Program-made: the position numbers and the translations under genes
The notes under the pieces: generated by a model
Database searches by the model: none
What the model was told of the DNA's origin: nothing
Seen by the model: only the letters and a program-made list of their open reading frames with translations
Assembly (NCBI RefSeq): GCF_025145845.1
Contig: NZ_CP102253.1
Location: 2,852,001 to 2,916,000, forward strand
Source: Alistipes shahii WAL 8301
GTDB lineage: Bacteria > Bacteroidota > Bacteroidia > Bacteroidales > Rikenellaceae
Direction of reading: 5' to 3'
Length of the DNA: 64,000 bases
Shown here: in pieces, positions 36,020 through 45,045 of the stretch
How positions within the stretch are numbered: position 1 is the stretch's first letter
Layout: each line of letters opens with the position of its first letter

Positions 36020-36550
36020 CTGTTTAAATATTGTAAAACTAAAAAAGATGCCAGAGTGAAAGTTTAGTTATAACTTAAATTCTCTTACGTATAGGTAGAT
36101 GTTTTGTCTCTTTTATCGGATTTATGGACATTTTGTGTTTCGTTCGCTTCAGCCCCCCCCCTGGGGGCGAACGACGGGCCGGTGCGCCCGGAAGATTATC
36201 CGCACCGGGAGGGATGCGTCCGGGACAAGTGGGAAGCACAGAAGCCTACGACCGCTCTTGCGAGCGGTTTAAACCGCCGCATTCTCGCTTGGAGCGGAAA
36301 AAGAACGTTGTGCAGGCGGAGCGTTAAAAAACGGGGCCGGTTTGCTTGCAAACCCGCGAAGGCGCCCGTTTTAGCGATGCCAAACAACGTTCCCGCGAAA
36401 GCGACATGCGGATGGTTTTGGGTACCTTTTGCCACCAAAAGGTACAAAGCCTCCGCGGCATACGCCGCGGTTAAGGCTGCTTTGCCGACCAAAAAGCGGC
36501 AAACAACACCAGTCGAAGAGTGCAAATATCTTTTGCAGCCGGGAGATACG
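36020..36550. other. Hairpin-rich intergenic region
   Basis: No convincing gene in about 530 bases. Instead a row of inverted repeats: CGTTCGC...GCGAACG around a C9 run (36141-36173), GACCGCTC-TTGC-GAGCGGTT, GGTTTGC-TT-GCAAACC inside AAAACGGG...CCCGTTTT, GTACCTTTT-GCCACC-AAAAGGTAC, CCGCGGCATACGCCGCGG, and GCTGCTTT...AAAAGCGGC. The frame open from 36104 translates hairpin sequence and does not look like protein. Confidence 0.6.
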
Positions 36551-36582
36551 CAAAAAATCCCCGCGTTGAAAACGCAGGGATT
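36551..36582 (-). terminator. Terminator of the GDSL hydrolase gene
   Basis: On the - strand AATCCCTGCGTT-TTC-AACGCGGGGATT followed by TTTTG. Confidence 0.85.
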
Positions 36583-36621
36583 CAGTCGCCGGACTGCGAA
36601 ACCCGGCGCAATGCGCCCGGA

Positions 36622-37695
36622 CTACCGGATTCCGTATTTGCGCAGGATCTTCCGGATACGGGGCAGCCGCTCCGAGATCATGCGGTCGTAGCCCAGGTCG
36701 GAACCGTGGTCGCAGTCGATGGTTCCCTCGGCGTCCCGGCCGAAGAACCATTCGCCGTCGAGGAAGTAGACGTTGTCGTATTGCTTCGCCAGCCGCCGCA
36801 TCATCCCGTCCGCGGTGTCGATCCGCTCGCGGTGGAATTTCGCGGCCTCCTGATCGAGGTTGCCAGCGGTGTGCCAGTGGGTCTGCATGAAGATCAGCGG
36901 TTTGTCGGGATGGGCCTTGACGAGCGTCGCCACGAACGCGTCGAGGCGCTCGCGGATCATCTTCGGGGAGGGGTTCGAAAAGGCGTCGAACAGGAAGGCG
37001 TCGGCGTCGGTCTCGGCGAGCAGCCGCGCGAATTCGGGCTGGAGCATGCAGTTGCCGCTGTACCCCAGATTGACGAACTCGATGCCCGTCATGCGGCTCA
37101 TGCGCGCAGGATAGGTCATGCCCGGGCGGCTGGCCGAAGCTCCGTGGGTGACGCTCGATCCGAAGACGATCACGCGGTGCTTGTAAGGCGATTCGAGCGG
37201 CGTGACGGATGCACCTTCGTCCACGCCGATCTCCAGCGTCAGCAGTTCGCTCCACGCCGGCAGGTAGAGCATGCACTCCTTGGGCTGTCCGTCCATGTGC
37301 TCGACGATGGTGCTGGCGTGCCTGTCCTGTAATCCGGGACGTGCCGCACCGGCCATCGTCCATACGCCGTTTTCGCGGACGTAGAGATCCATGCCGCGTT
37401 GCAGGACCGGGGTCATGTTCCAGCCGTAGCTGCGCGGTGCGGTGGTCCAGCGGGCCTCGATCCGGCGGCTGTCGGTGGTGAAAAGCACGGCCACGCCGGC
37501 CGGGTAGCCGCAGTAGTGGCGGATGGTGGCGTTGTCGAAACGGTAGCGCGTCGTGTCGACCCGGTAATAGGGATGCCCCTCCATCGGGCAGGTGCGGCCG
37601 ATGATGGTCAGCGTCGAGGCGTCGACGTACTTTTGCGCCGATGCGGCGTGAAACATCGACAGCCCGGCTGCAATGAATAATAGGTGTTTTATCAT
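36622..37695 (-). CDS. Secreted SGNH/GDSL hydrolase with GxDLY domain
   Basis: A 357-residue secreted esterase. Signal peptide MIKHLLFIAAGLSMFHAASA. The N-terminal beta-sandwich has the GMDLY motif (101-105) that names the GxDLY domain. The SGNH domain begins VIVFGSSVTHGAS (Ser near 180), continues FVNLGYSGNCMLQPE with block II/III Gly and Asn, and TIDCDHGSDLGYDRM near the end with the catalytic His. Such two-domain enzymes deacetylate polysaccharides. Lies 16 bases after mnmA on the same strand. Confidence 0.9.
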   Translation of the reverse strand: MIKHLLFIAAGLSMFHAASAQKYVDASTLTIIGRTCPMEGHPYYRVDTTRYRFDNATIRHYCGYPAGVAVLFTTDSRRIEARWTTAPRSYGWNMTPVLQRGMDLYVRENGVWTMAGAARPGLQDRHASTIVEHMDGQPKECMLYLPAWSELLTLEIGVDEGASVTPLESPYKHRVIVFGSSVTHGASASRPGMTYPARMSRMTGIEFVNLGYSGNCMLQPEFARLLAETDADAFLFDAFSNPSPKMIRERLDAFVATLVKAHPDKPLIFMQTHWHTAGNLDQEAAKFHRERIDTADGMMRRLAKQYDNVYFLDGEWFFGRDAEGTIDCDHGSDLGYDRMISERLPRIRKILRKYGIR

Positions 37696-37711
37696 GGTTG
37701 GTTTGAGTTGG

Positions 37712-38911
37712 TCAGCCTTCGATCACGCCCGATCCGACCAGCTGGTCGCCGTCGTACCACGCCGCGAACTGTCCGGGGGTGATGCCCCGCTGGGGCCGGT
37801 CGAAAACGAGGTAAGCCCCTTCGTCGCGGACGAACAGCCGCGCGCCCTGCAAGAGCTGGCGGTAGCGGATGCGGACGGAGAACCGGGCGCTCTGCCCGGC
37901 GGTCAGCTCCCGGGCGGGGTTCACCCAGTGGATTTCGCCGGGCGCGATGTGCAGCGCGGGGCGCCACAGCCCGGGGTGGGCGTCGCCCTCGCCGACCCAG
38001 ATCACGTTCTGCACCGTGTCCGTGGCGAGGATGAACAGCGACTCCCTGCGGCCTCCGATGCCGAGTCCCTTGCGCTGTCCGATGGTGTAGTAATGGGCGC
38101 CGTTGTGCTCGCCGATCTTCTTGCCGTCGCGCACGGTGTAACGCCACGGTTCGGCCAGCGCCGCGAGTTGTCCGGTCGTCGGCTCTCCCTCCGCCGGGAC
38201 CTCCTCGCGCACGTATTTCGGCCATGTGGGGAGTATTTCGTGGATGTTGCCCTTTTTCGGGGCGAGCTTTTGCTGGAGGAAGGTCGGCAGGTCGACCTTG
38301 CCCACGAAGCAGATGCCCTGCGAATCCTTGCGTTTGGCCGTGGCGAGACCCTGCTCCTCGGCGATGCGCCGCACCTCGGGTTTGAGCAGTCCGCCGACGG
38401 GAAACAACGCCCGGCTGAGCTGCTCCTGCGAGAGCTGGCAGAGGAAATAGCTCTGGTCCTTGTTGGGATCGCTGCCTGCGAGCAGCTTATGGATCGTCCT
38501 CCCGTCGGGCAGCGTCTCTTCCGCCTTACGGCAGTAGTGGCCCGTGGCCACGTAGTCGGCGCCCAGCTTCAGCGCCTCGCGCAGGAATACGTCGAATTTG
38601 ATTTCGCGGTTGCACAGCACGTCGGGATTGGGCGTGCGGCCCCGTTCGTATTCGGCGAACATGTAATCCACGACACGCGTGCGGTAGTCTGCCGAGAGGT
38701 CGACCACGTGCAGCTCGATGTCGAGTTTCCTGGCCACGAGTTCGGCGAAAACCCGGTCGTCGTGCCACGGACAGTCGCCTTCGAGCGTTCCCGTCGTGTC
38801 GTGCCAGTTGATCATAAAAAGCCCTACGACCTCATGCCCCTGCTCCTTGAGGAGCCAGGCCGCCACCGACGAATCGACGCCGCCCGAAAGTCCGATTACC
38901 ACCCGTGCCAT
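37712..38911 (-). CDS. mnmA: tRNA-specific 2-thiouridylase
   Basis: A 399-residue enzyme putting sulfur on U34 of tRNA for Lys, Glu and Gln. PP-loop VIGLSGGVDSSVAAWLL at the start, first catalytic Cys in TPNPDVLCNREIKF, second in KDSQGICFVGKVDLPTFL. The C-terminal beta-barrel is complete. ATG 38911, two bases after rimM; the in-frame extension upstream is the rimM shadow. Confidence 0.96.
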   Translation of the reverse strand: MARVVIGLSGGVDSSVAAWLLKEQGHEVVGLFMINWHDTTGTLEGDCPWHDDRVFAELVARKLDIELHVVDLSADYRTRVVDYMFAEYERGRTPNPDVLCNREIKFDVFLREALKLGADYVATGHYCRKAEETLPDGRTIHKLLAGSDPNKDQSYFLCQLSQEQLSRALFPVGGLLKPEVRRIAEEQGLATAKRKDSQGICFVGKVDLPTFLQQKLAPKKGNIHEILPTWPKYVREEVPAEGEPTTGQLAALAEPWRYTVRDGKKIGEHNGAHYYTIGQRKGLGIGGRRESLFILATDTVQNVIWVGEGDAHPGLWRPALHIAPGEIHWVNPARELTAGQSARFSVRIRYRQLLQGARLFVRDEGAYLVFDRPQRGITPGQFAAWYDGDQLVGSGVIEG

Positions 38912-38913
38912 CC

Positions 38914-39477
38914 TTATTCCAATGTCAAGAGTCCTTCGGGCAGCACCAGGTGCATCGTGCGCCCCTCGAAGTCGATGCGGGCGATGAACTCCTCGACGGC
39001 GGGGACCAGCACCTGCCGTCCGCCGATCTCCAGTTCGAACAGCGGATTGGCGTCGCTGTCGTAGTAGTCGGTGACCGTCCCGCAGAGTTTCCCGGAGGCG
39101 CATGCCCCGGTTTCGCCGGCGGCGGTCGCCGCCCTTCCGGACGAGGCTCCGGCCTCTTCGGCCACGACCGCGAAGCCGATCAGGTCTTCGAGGTAAAATT
39201 CGTCGTCGTCCTCTTCGCCGTTCATCTCGATCCGGAATTCCAGCCCGACAAGCTCCTGCGCCCTGCGCTCGGTGTCGAAATCGGCGAATGTCGCCGTGGC
39301 TCCCGACTGGCCGCGGCGTTCGAAACGCTCGCACCAGAGCGGAACCTCCAGCGCGTCGATGGTGACGCGCAGCGGGGTGTCGGTCGTGAAATCCTCGGGG
39401 AAAGCGGGGTAGAGCGAGAGCATCACTCCGCCCTCCGTGCCGAAAAGTTTGTTGATTCTGCCTGCGGGAACGATCAT
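38914..39477 (-). CDS. rimM: 16S rRNA processing protein RimM
   Basis: A 187-residue ribosome maturation factor acting on the 30S head near S19. The N-terminal GRINKLFGTEGGVMLSLYP and the PRC-barrel end PLFELEIGGRQVLVPAVEEF (then IARID) identify it. The sequence is divergent, with an Ala/Gly/Ser-rich insertion (EEAGASSGRAATAAGETGA) between the two domains. Grouped with mnmA; rpsP lies upstream but is separated by a terminator. Confidence 0.85.
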   Translation of the reverse strand: MIVPAGRINKLFGTEGGVMLSLYPAFPEDFTTDTPLRVTIDALEVPLWCERFERRGQSGATATFADFDTERRAQELVGLEFRIEMNGEEDDDEFYLEDLIGFAVVAEEAGASSGRAATAAGETGACASGKLCGTVTDYYDSDANPLFELEIGGRQVLVPAVEEFIARIDFEGRTMHLVLPEGLLTLE

Positions 39478-39503
39478 GTCGGTTGAATTATGGCGTAAAA
39501 ATA

Positions 39504-39545
39504 CAAAAAAAACGGTAATCTTCCCGTGGGAAGTTTACCGTTTTT
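39504..39545 (-). terminator. Terminator between rpsP and rimM
   Basis: On the - strand AAAACGGTAAACTTCCC-AC-GGGAAGATTACCGTTTT with T run. Confidence 0.88.
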
Positions 39546-39593
39546 ATTCGGATCGGGAAACGTCTTGCCGCGTCCCTTCCCTGTGTCGCCTTA

Positions 39594-40142
39594 TTATTCG
39601 GCGGCGGGAGCTTCCGGAGCGGCCTCTTCGGCAGCAGTCTCCGCAGCGGCAGCCTCGGCGGCCTCACGGGCGGCAGCCTCGGCAGCGGCCTTCTTCTCGG
39701 CGATTGCGGCAGCGCGCTCCTCCTTGATCTTGGCCTCGGCAGCCAGACGGGCCTTCTCGGCCGACTTGGCGTCGGTGGCCAGCTTGTTGGTCTTGGCTTC
39801 GATCTTGCCGGCTTTGGCTTCCATCCACTTGTTGAAGCGGGCTTCTGCCTCGGTTTCGGTGAACGCACCCTTGGCGACGCCGCCCAGCAGGTGTTTCTTG
39901 TACATTACGCCCTTGTACGAGAGGATAGCCCGACAGGTGTCCGTAGGTTGTGCGCCTTTCTGTAACCAATCCAGGGCTTTCCCGAAGTCCAGGTCGATCG
40001 TAGCAGGATTCGTGTTGGGGTTGTAGGTTCCCAGCTTCTCGATGAATTTACCATCACGTGGCGCTCTGCTATCTGCGGCAACGATGTGATAGAAGGCATA
40101 ACCCTTCTTACCGTGACGTGCCAGACGAATTTTAACAGCCAT
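39594..40142 (-). CDS. rpsP: 30S ribosomal protein S16 with Ala-rich extension
   Basis: A 182-residue S16. Residues 1-80 are the normal protein (MAVKIRLARHGKKGYAFYHI, YNPNTNPATIDLDFGKALDW). The rest is a lysine/alanine/glutamate-rich helical tail, ending EEAAPEAPAAE, about twice the usual length and common in Bacteroidetes. The tail probably lies on the ribosome surface. Confidence 0.96.
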   Translation of the reverse strand: MAVKIRLARHGKKGYAFYHIVAADSRAPRDGKFIEKLGTYNPNTNPATIDLDFGKALDWLQKGAQPTDTCRAILSYKGVMYKKHLLGGVAKGAFTETEAEARFNKWMEAKAGKIEAKTNKLATDAKSAEKARLAAEAKIKEERAAAIAEKKAAAEAAAREAAEAAAAETAAEEAAPEAPAAE

Positions 40143-40376
40143 TTGCTATAAAATTTTGTTGTAATTAATAAAAAACGCTCACCCCTTCGGGCTTTTAAGC
40201 CTGCAAATGTAGGGAAAATATTCCGCCCGGCAAAATAAATGCCCTAAAAAACTGCATTTCACGGCTGTGACGGGGTTGTCCGGAAGAATGGGACGGGCCG
40301 CTTCGGGTTGTTGCGGGGCGGGTCGGAAATGAAAGACGGATTGAATTCAATTGCCTGAAAACCAATCCGTCCGTTG

Positions 40377-40450
40377 TGATCCCGGCGGGATTCGAACCCA
40401 CGACCGACAGCTTAGAAGGCTGTTGCTCTATCCAACTGAGCTACGAGACC
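40377..40450 (-). tRNA. tRNA-Arg (TCT anticodon)
   Basis: 74 bases on the - strand. Acceptor GGTCTCG/CGGGATC with two wobble pairs, D arm GCTCAGTTGGATAGAGC, anticodon arm AGCCTTCTAAGCT with TCT, T arm GTGGGTTCGAATCCCGC, discriminator A, no encoded CCA. Confidence 0.96.
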
Positions 40451-40565
40451 ATCGTTGAAACAACGCTGCAAAAGTAAGAAATTTCGGGCCAACTGCAAAC
40501 TTATCGTCCGATTTCTTGCTCCGGACCCGGACGGTCCGCCATACTCCGGAAAAACGGTCCCGGCT

Positions 40566-40949
40566 CTATTTCGTGAGGTATTTGTCGAGATACATTTTCA
40601 GTTCGCGCGGCATGACGGGCTTGGTGATGAATCCGTTGCATCCCGCCTCCTCGGCGACGCGCCGGTCGGTGTCGAAAGCATAGGCCGTCTGCATGATGAC
40701 GGGCAGACTGTCCGTATGGAGCCGAATCTCCTTCAGCGCCTCGATACCGTCCATCACAGGCATTTTAATATCCATCAATACGGCGTCGGGATTGTGCGAT
40801 AGCGCATACGCCACTGCCTCCTTGCCGTTCTTCGCCCAGAGCAGGTCATACTCTTTCTTGAGGATTATTTCCAGCAGCTTGTAATTGCTTTCCACGTCTT
40901 CTGCAATCAGGATCAACGGCTTACGTTCGGATGTATTGTTGTCTGTCAT
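40566..40949 (-). CDS. Stand-alone receiver-domain response regulator
   Basis: A 127-residue CheY-like protein made of one receiver domain. Acidic pair Glu17/Asp18, phospho-acceptor Asp60 in LMDIKMPVMDG, Thr88 and Lys110 in ITKPV are all in place, so it should be phosphorylated. No output domain and no adjacent kinase. It may serve a distant hybrid kinase or act as a phosphate shuttle. Confidence 0.92.
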   Translation of the reverse strand: MTDNNTSERKPLILIAEDVESNYKLLEIILKKEYDLLWAKNGKEAVAYALSHNPDAVLMDIKMPVMDGIEALKEIRLHTDSLPVIMQTAYAFDTDRRVAEEAGCNGFITKPVMPRELKMYLDKYLTK

Positions 40950-41007
40950 TGTGTATTACGTTGCAGTTCCCGCAAATATAGGAAATTTTTTCCAAAACCG
41001 TCGTTCG

Positions 41008-42738
41008 TCAACGGTAAAATGTTCCTTCGAAATGCGTTGCGTTTCCGCATCCGTCGGTGACCGAAAGACGCACGGCGTGGGTGCGCCGCTGCGCCGGCGC
41101 GTCGAAGAAATGAACCAGCGTTCCTTTCATCGGAAAACGGTCGCAGGGAACCCATTTGCCGTCGATGTGCAGCCTCCACGAGGCGATGCCCGAGAAGTTG
41201 TCCGCGGCGCGGAACCGCACCCCTTCGGCCCGGGTGAGGTCGGCGCCTTCGGCGAAGAGCGGACGGATCGCGGGCGGCAGCGTGTCGGCTACGATCGCCA
41301 GGTCTCCGGCCGTCCGCACCGAAGCCGTCACCGCGCCGTCGGCATATGCGCCTCCGACGCAGGCCAGCGAGCCTCTGCGCGTGCGTACGGCCAGTTGGGC
41401 GCGTAGTTGCAGCGGGCGCGGCACGCTGCCGCGGAGCGTGACCTCCACGGCGCGGAAAAGGGGCGTCGCGGGGTCGAAGAAACGGTAGGCGGGCGAGAGC
41501 ACGACGACGCCCGAATCCGCCTGCGGGGCCTCTCCGAGTCCGGGACGGACGAAGATCGGCTCGTAAATCGTCCCTTCGGGAATGCGGACCTCCGCCTCGC
41601 GTCCGACGCGCAGGACCGAAGTCCGGTCGGGCCGCAGCGTCACGGCCGTGGTGTCGGCCTCGGCGCGGAACTCCCCGGCGCGTCCGCGGACGGCGAATTC
41701 CAGCGTCGAGACATTGCCGCAGTCGTCCTCGGCCTCGATGCGGATGCGGCGCACCTGCCCTTCCGCCGTGCGTATCAGCCCGCGTTCCGCCATCGTCGGG
41801 TAGAAACTGTCGGGCGCGCCCTCCAGCTGGGCCAGGCGGATCGCCTCGTTGCGCGAATTGATTTGTATCGGGTAACAGCTCACGGCATCGCTGCAACGCG
41901 ATATGTCGTAGGTGAAGCTGTCCATGCGGAATTCGAAGCAGGGGATGCCGTCCGCGAAGGCTGTGACGCGCCATACCCCGAAGGTGTTCCAGACATCGTT
42001 GCGGCGGTCGGTGACTTCGGCCACGAAATAGCCCCTGCGGCCTACGCCGACGGGTCCGTCGTGCGTCAGGGCGTAACGGCCTGCGGCCGTGCGGACCACG
42101 GCGTAACTCTCCGGGACGCTGCGCACGGGCACGCCCTGCACGGTGTCGACCTCGACGTAGTGCAGGCGCACGATGCGCGGCGGATATTCGTCCCTGGGGC
42201 GGATGATTCCTTCGCGGACGGGGTTGTAGAGCCGCTGGGTCTCCGTGTCGCGGATTTCGTAATGGAGGTGCGGGCCGCCCGACGAACCGCTGTCGCCCGA
42301 GTAAGCCACCACGTCGCCCTGCTTCACGGGCCAGGTTCCGGGACCGAACCAGAGGTTCACGCCGTTCGAACGGCGTTCGTAACGCTCCCTGCGCACGTGC
42401 CGCTCGATGTCGTCGCGGAAACGCCGGAGGTGGCCGTAGACGACCGTCGTGCCGTTGCGGAGCGTGAGGTAGACGGCGCGCCCGTAGCCGCCCGCCTGCA
42501 ATACCACGCGCGAAACGTAGCCGTCGGCCGCGGCCACGACCGGTTTACCCTCCTCGGCGTCGGTCTTGATGTCCACGCCCGCATGGAAATGCCCGGGACG
42601 GATTTCACCGAAATTGGCCGAGTAGAGCCGTTGTTTGAGTTCCCGCAGGGGGTAGATGTAGTCGTTGGGGTCGAGTTGCTGGCCTTGTGCCCCGAGGCAG
42701 GCCGTCGTAAGCAGAAAAAGTATTAGAAATCGTTGCAT
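41008..42738 (-). CDS. Secreted M23 family metallopeptidase
   Basis: A 576-residue LytM/M23 endopeptidase that should cut peptidoglycan cross-bridges. Signal peptide MQRFLILFLLTTACLGAQG; zinc ligands His52/Asp56 in HFHAGVD and His159 in GGPHLHYE. The ~400 residues behind the catalytic domain are beta-rich Ig-like repeats. Last gene of the lptB-aroA-aroC-prmC-recX run, overlapping recX by 16 bases. Confidence 0.92.
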   Translation of the reverse strand: MQRFLILFLLTTACLGAQGQQLDPNDYIYPLRELKQRLYSANFGEIRPGHFHAGVDIKTDAEEGKPVVAAADGYVSRVVLQAGGYGRAVYLTLRNGTTVVYGHLRRFRDDIERHVRRERYERRSNGVNLWFGPGTWPVKQGDVVAYSGDSGSSGGPHLHYEIRDTETQRLYNPVREGIIRPRDEYPPRIVRLHYVEVDTVQGVPVRSVPESYAVVRTAAGRYALTHDGPVGVGRRGYFVAEVTDRRNDVWNTFGVWRVTAFADGIPCFEFRMDSFTYDISRCSDAVSCYPIQINSRNEAIRLAQLEGAPDSFYPTMAERGLIRTAEGQVRRIRIEAEDDCGNVSTLEFAVRGRAGEFRAEADTTAVTLRPDRTSVLRVGREAEVRIPEGTIYEPIFVRPGLGEAPQADSGVVVLSPAYRFFDPATPLFRAVEVTLRGSVPRPLQLRAQLAVRTRRGSLACVGGAYADGAVTASVRTAGDLAIVADTLPPAIRPLFAEGADLTRAEGVRFRAADNFSGIASWRLHIDGKWVPCDRFPMKGTLVHFFDAPAQRRTHAVRLSVTDGCGNATHFEGTFYR

Positions 42739-43235
42739 GTGTCCGTCTCCCTGACCATTGCCGAGGCTGCGTCCATGACGGCCTCGTAGTCGTACCCGAG
42801 CGAAAGCCCGTAGCGTATCAGTTTGGTTTTCAGTTCGTATTGCGAGGTGTATTTCACCGTCCGGGCCTTGCGTTCGAGCTGCTGCGCGAGCCGCTCGCCC
42901 ATTGCCGGACGGTCGGCCTGCGACAGCGCCGCGTCGATCCGTTCCTTCGAAACCCCCTTGCGTTGGAGCGCCGTGCGGATTTTGTACTCGCCCCAGCCGC
43001 TGAGCCGCAGTTTTTCGCGCACGAAGGCCTCGGCGTAGCGGCTGTCGTCGATAAAGCGGTCGCGCACCAGCCGGCCGAGCACCTGCTCGGCATCCTTTTC
43101 CGCCACTCCCCAGCCGCGCATCAGCCGCCGGGCGTCGCCCTCCGACTTTTCGGCGCGGGCGCAGAGGCGCATCAGCGCCGCGAGCGCCTCGTCGGGCGTT
43201 TTGTCGCGTTTTTTCCTTATTTCAGCCGGGTGCAT
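42723..43235 (-). CDS. recX: Regulatory protein RecX
   Basis: A 170-residue helical-repeat protein that limits RecA filaments. Three-helix repeats are seen around ALAALMRLCARAEKSEGDAR, RFIDDSRYAEAFVREKLRL and GEYKIRTALQRKGVSKERID. ATG 43235 gives an overlap of 19 bases with prmC, which fits this compact operon; recA is not in the window. Confidence 0.9.
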   Translation of the reverse strand: MHPAEIRKKRDKTPDEALAALMRLCARAEKSEGDARRLMRGWGVAEKDAEQVLGRLVRDRFIDDSRYAEAFVREKLRLSGWGEYKIRTALQRKGVSKERIDAALSQADRPAMGERLAQQLERKARTVKYTSQYELKTKLIRYGLSLGYDYEAVMDAASAMVRETDTCNDF

Positions 43236-44056
43236 ACCATGCGCGGTTTTCCGAAGAGGTCCTCGCGGACCTCGGTGTCGGTGTATCCTTCGGCGCCGAG
43301 CATGCGGACGATCTCCGCCGCGGCGCGTTCGTAAATCTCGAACCAAAGACGTCCGCCGGGCGTCAGCATCTGCCGTCCCGCCCGGGCGATGGCGCGGTAG
43401 AAACGGATGGCGTCGTCGTCGGGGACGAACAGCGCCAGGCCGGGTTCGTGGTCGCGGACGTTGGGGTGCATCGCCGCGCGGTCGCTCTCGGGAACGTAGG
43501 GCGGATTCGATACGATCGCGTCGAACCGCTCCGGAAAAGCCTCCTCCAGCCCGTTCAGGGCATCGGCTTTGCGGAGCGTGACCGCCGCGCCGAGTTGTTG
43601 GAAATTCTCCGCCGCCACGGTCAGCGCGTCGTCCGAGATGTCGGCGGCGAAGACCTCCGTCCCGGGCATCCCCAGAGCCAGCGAAGCCGCGATGCAGCCG
43701 CTGCCCGTCCCTACGTCCAGCAGCCTCCGGGCTTCGCGCTCCCCGTGCAGGATCGCGTCGACCAGCTCTTCGGTTTCGGGCCGCGGGATCAGAACCCCTT
43801 CGCGCACGGCGAAGCGGCGGCCGTAAAATTCCGTGTGTCCGACGACGTATTGCAACGGTTCGCCCGCAGCCAGACGGGCTGCGGCCTCTTCCAGCCCTTC
43901 GACGGCGAGTTCCGCTTCCGGGTCGGTCAGCAGGGCCGACGGCGAAAGCCCCGAAAGCTCCGCCACGGCGGCCAGCGCGATGCTGCGGGCTTCGCGTGCG
44001 TCGTAAAGTCCCGTGAGCCGTGCGGCCAGCGCGTCGATGCTCCCGCGGCGCGTCAT
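43217..44056 (-). CDS. prmC: Release factor glutamine methyltransferase
   Basis: A 279-residue SAM-dependent enzyme methylating the GGQ Gln of release factors. SAM motif LLDVGTGSGCIA (residues 112-123), catalytic NPPY (184-187) and the upstream LIPRPETEELVD segment are present. Overlaps aroC by four bases and recX by 19. Confidence 0.95.
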   Translation of the reverse strand: MTRRGSIDALAARLTGLYDAREARSIALAAVAELSGLSPSALLTDPEAELAVEGLEEAAARLAAGEPLQYVVGHTEFYGRRFAVREGVLIPRPETEELVDAILHGEREARRLLDVGTGSGCIAASLALGMPGTEVFAADISDDALTVAAENFQQLGAAVTLRKADALNGLEEAFPERFDAIVSNPPYVPESDRAAMHPNVRDHEPGLALFVPDDDAIRFYRAIARAGRQMLTPGGRLWFEIYERAAAEIVRMLGAEGYTDTEVREDLFGKPRMVCTRLK

Positions 44057-45030
44057 TGGCGGATGAAGTTGGCCAGGGCGATGGCCACGGCGGCTTCGAC
44101 GACCACCGCGCCGCGCAGGGCGACGCAGACGTCGTGGCGGCCGTGGATTTCCAGCGGTTCGACCCTGTTGGTTGCCAGGTTGTAGGTGATCTGTTCGCGG
44201 CCGATGCTCGGCGTGGGTTTCAGCGCCGCGCGCACCACGATCTCGTTGCCGTTGGTGATGCCTCCGTTGATGCCCCCGGCGTTGTTGGTCGCCGTCGTGC
44301 CGTCGCAGTCGGTGAAGCAGTCGTTGTTCTCCGAGCCGCGCAGACGCGCTCCGGCGAATCCGCTGCCGAATTCGACCCCCTTGACCGCCGGGACGGCGAA
44401 CAGCAGGTGGGCGATCATGCTTTCGGCCGAGTCGAAGAAGGGCTGTCCCAGGCCGAGGGGCACGCCCTGCACGCGGCATTCGACGATGCCGCCCACCGAG
44501 TCGCGGTCGGCCGCCGCGGCATGCAGCACCTCGTTGAAACGTTCGGGGTCGGTGCAGCCGCCGATCTCGGTCAGCCGGGTCGCGAAGCGGATGCTTGCGG
44601 GCAGCATCTTTTTGGCCACGACGCCCGCGGCGACCAGCGCCACCGTGAGGCGCGCCGAGAAGTGTCCGCCGCCGCGCGGATCGTTGAATCCGGCGAATTT
44701 GTGGTAGGCCACCAGGTCGGCGTGCGAGGGGCGGTAGTGGCGCATGACGGTCGAGTAGTCCTGCGAGTGGGTGTTGGTGTTGGCGAATTCGATGGTCAGC
44801 GGCGCGCCCGTCGTGTAGCCGTCGTAGACTCCCGACACGATCTGCGGTACGTCGGGTTCGCGCCTCGGCGTCGTGCCGGGCGCTCCGCTGCGGCGTCGCG
44901 CGAGGTCTTCGGCGAAGTCCTCCTCCGAGAGCGGGATGCCCGCCGGGACGCCGTCCAGCGAAATGCCTATCTGGTGTCCGTGCGACTCGCCCCAGATGGC
45001 GAGCCGGAAATTGTGTCCGAATTGGTTCAT
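44053..45030 (-). CDS. aroC: Chorismate synthase
   Basis: A 325-residue FMN-dependent enzyme making chorismate from EPSP. Signatures: GESHGHQIGISLDGVPAGI, RREPDVPQIVSGVYDG, and GGHFSARLTVALVAAGVVAK, plus the AGGINGGITNGNEIV loop. Directly behind aroA (15 bases), so the last two shikimate steps are made together. Confidence 0.96.
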   Translation of the reverse strand: MNQFGHNFRLAIWGESHGHQIGISLDGVPAGIPLSEEDFAEDLARRRSGAPGTTPRREPDVPQIVSGVYDGYTTGAPLTIEFANTNTHSQDYSTVMRHYRPSHADLVAYHKFAGFNDPRGGGHFSARLTVALVAAGVVAKKMLPASIRFATRLTEIGGCTDPERFNEVLHAAAADRDSVGGIVECRVQGVPLGLGQPFFDSAESMIAHLLFAVPAVKGVEFGSGFAGARLRGSENNDCFTDCDGTTATNNAGGINGGITNGNEIVVRAALKPTPSIGREQITYNLATNRVEPLEIHGRHDVCVALRGAVVVEAAVAIALANFIRQ

Positions 45031-45045
45031 GGGCGGTTTGGTGTT

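Noticed and set aside
36104..36691. 195-codon frame in the hairpin-rich gap
   Set aside because: Its sequence is dictated by successive inverted repeats, and it runs into the terminator and 3' end of the GDSL hydrolase gene on the other strand.
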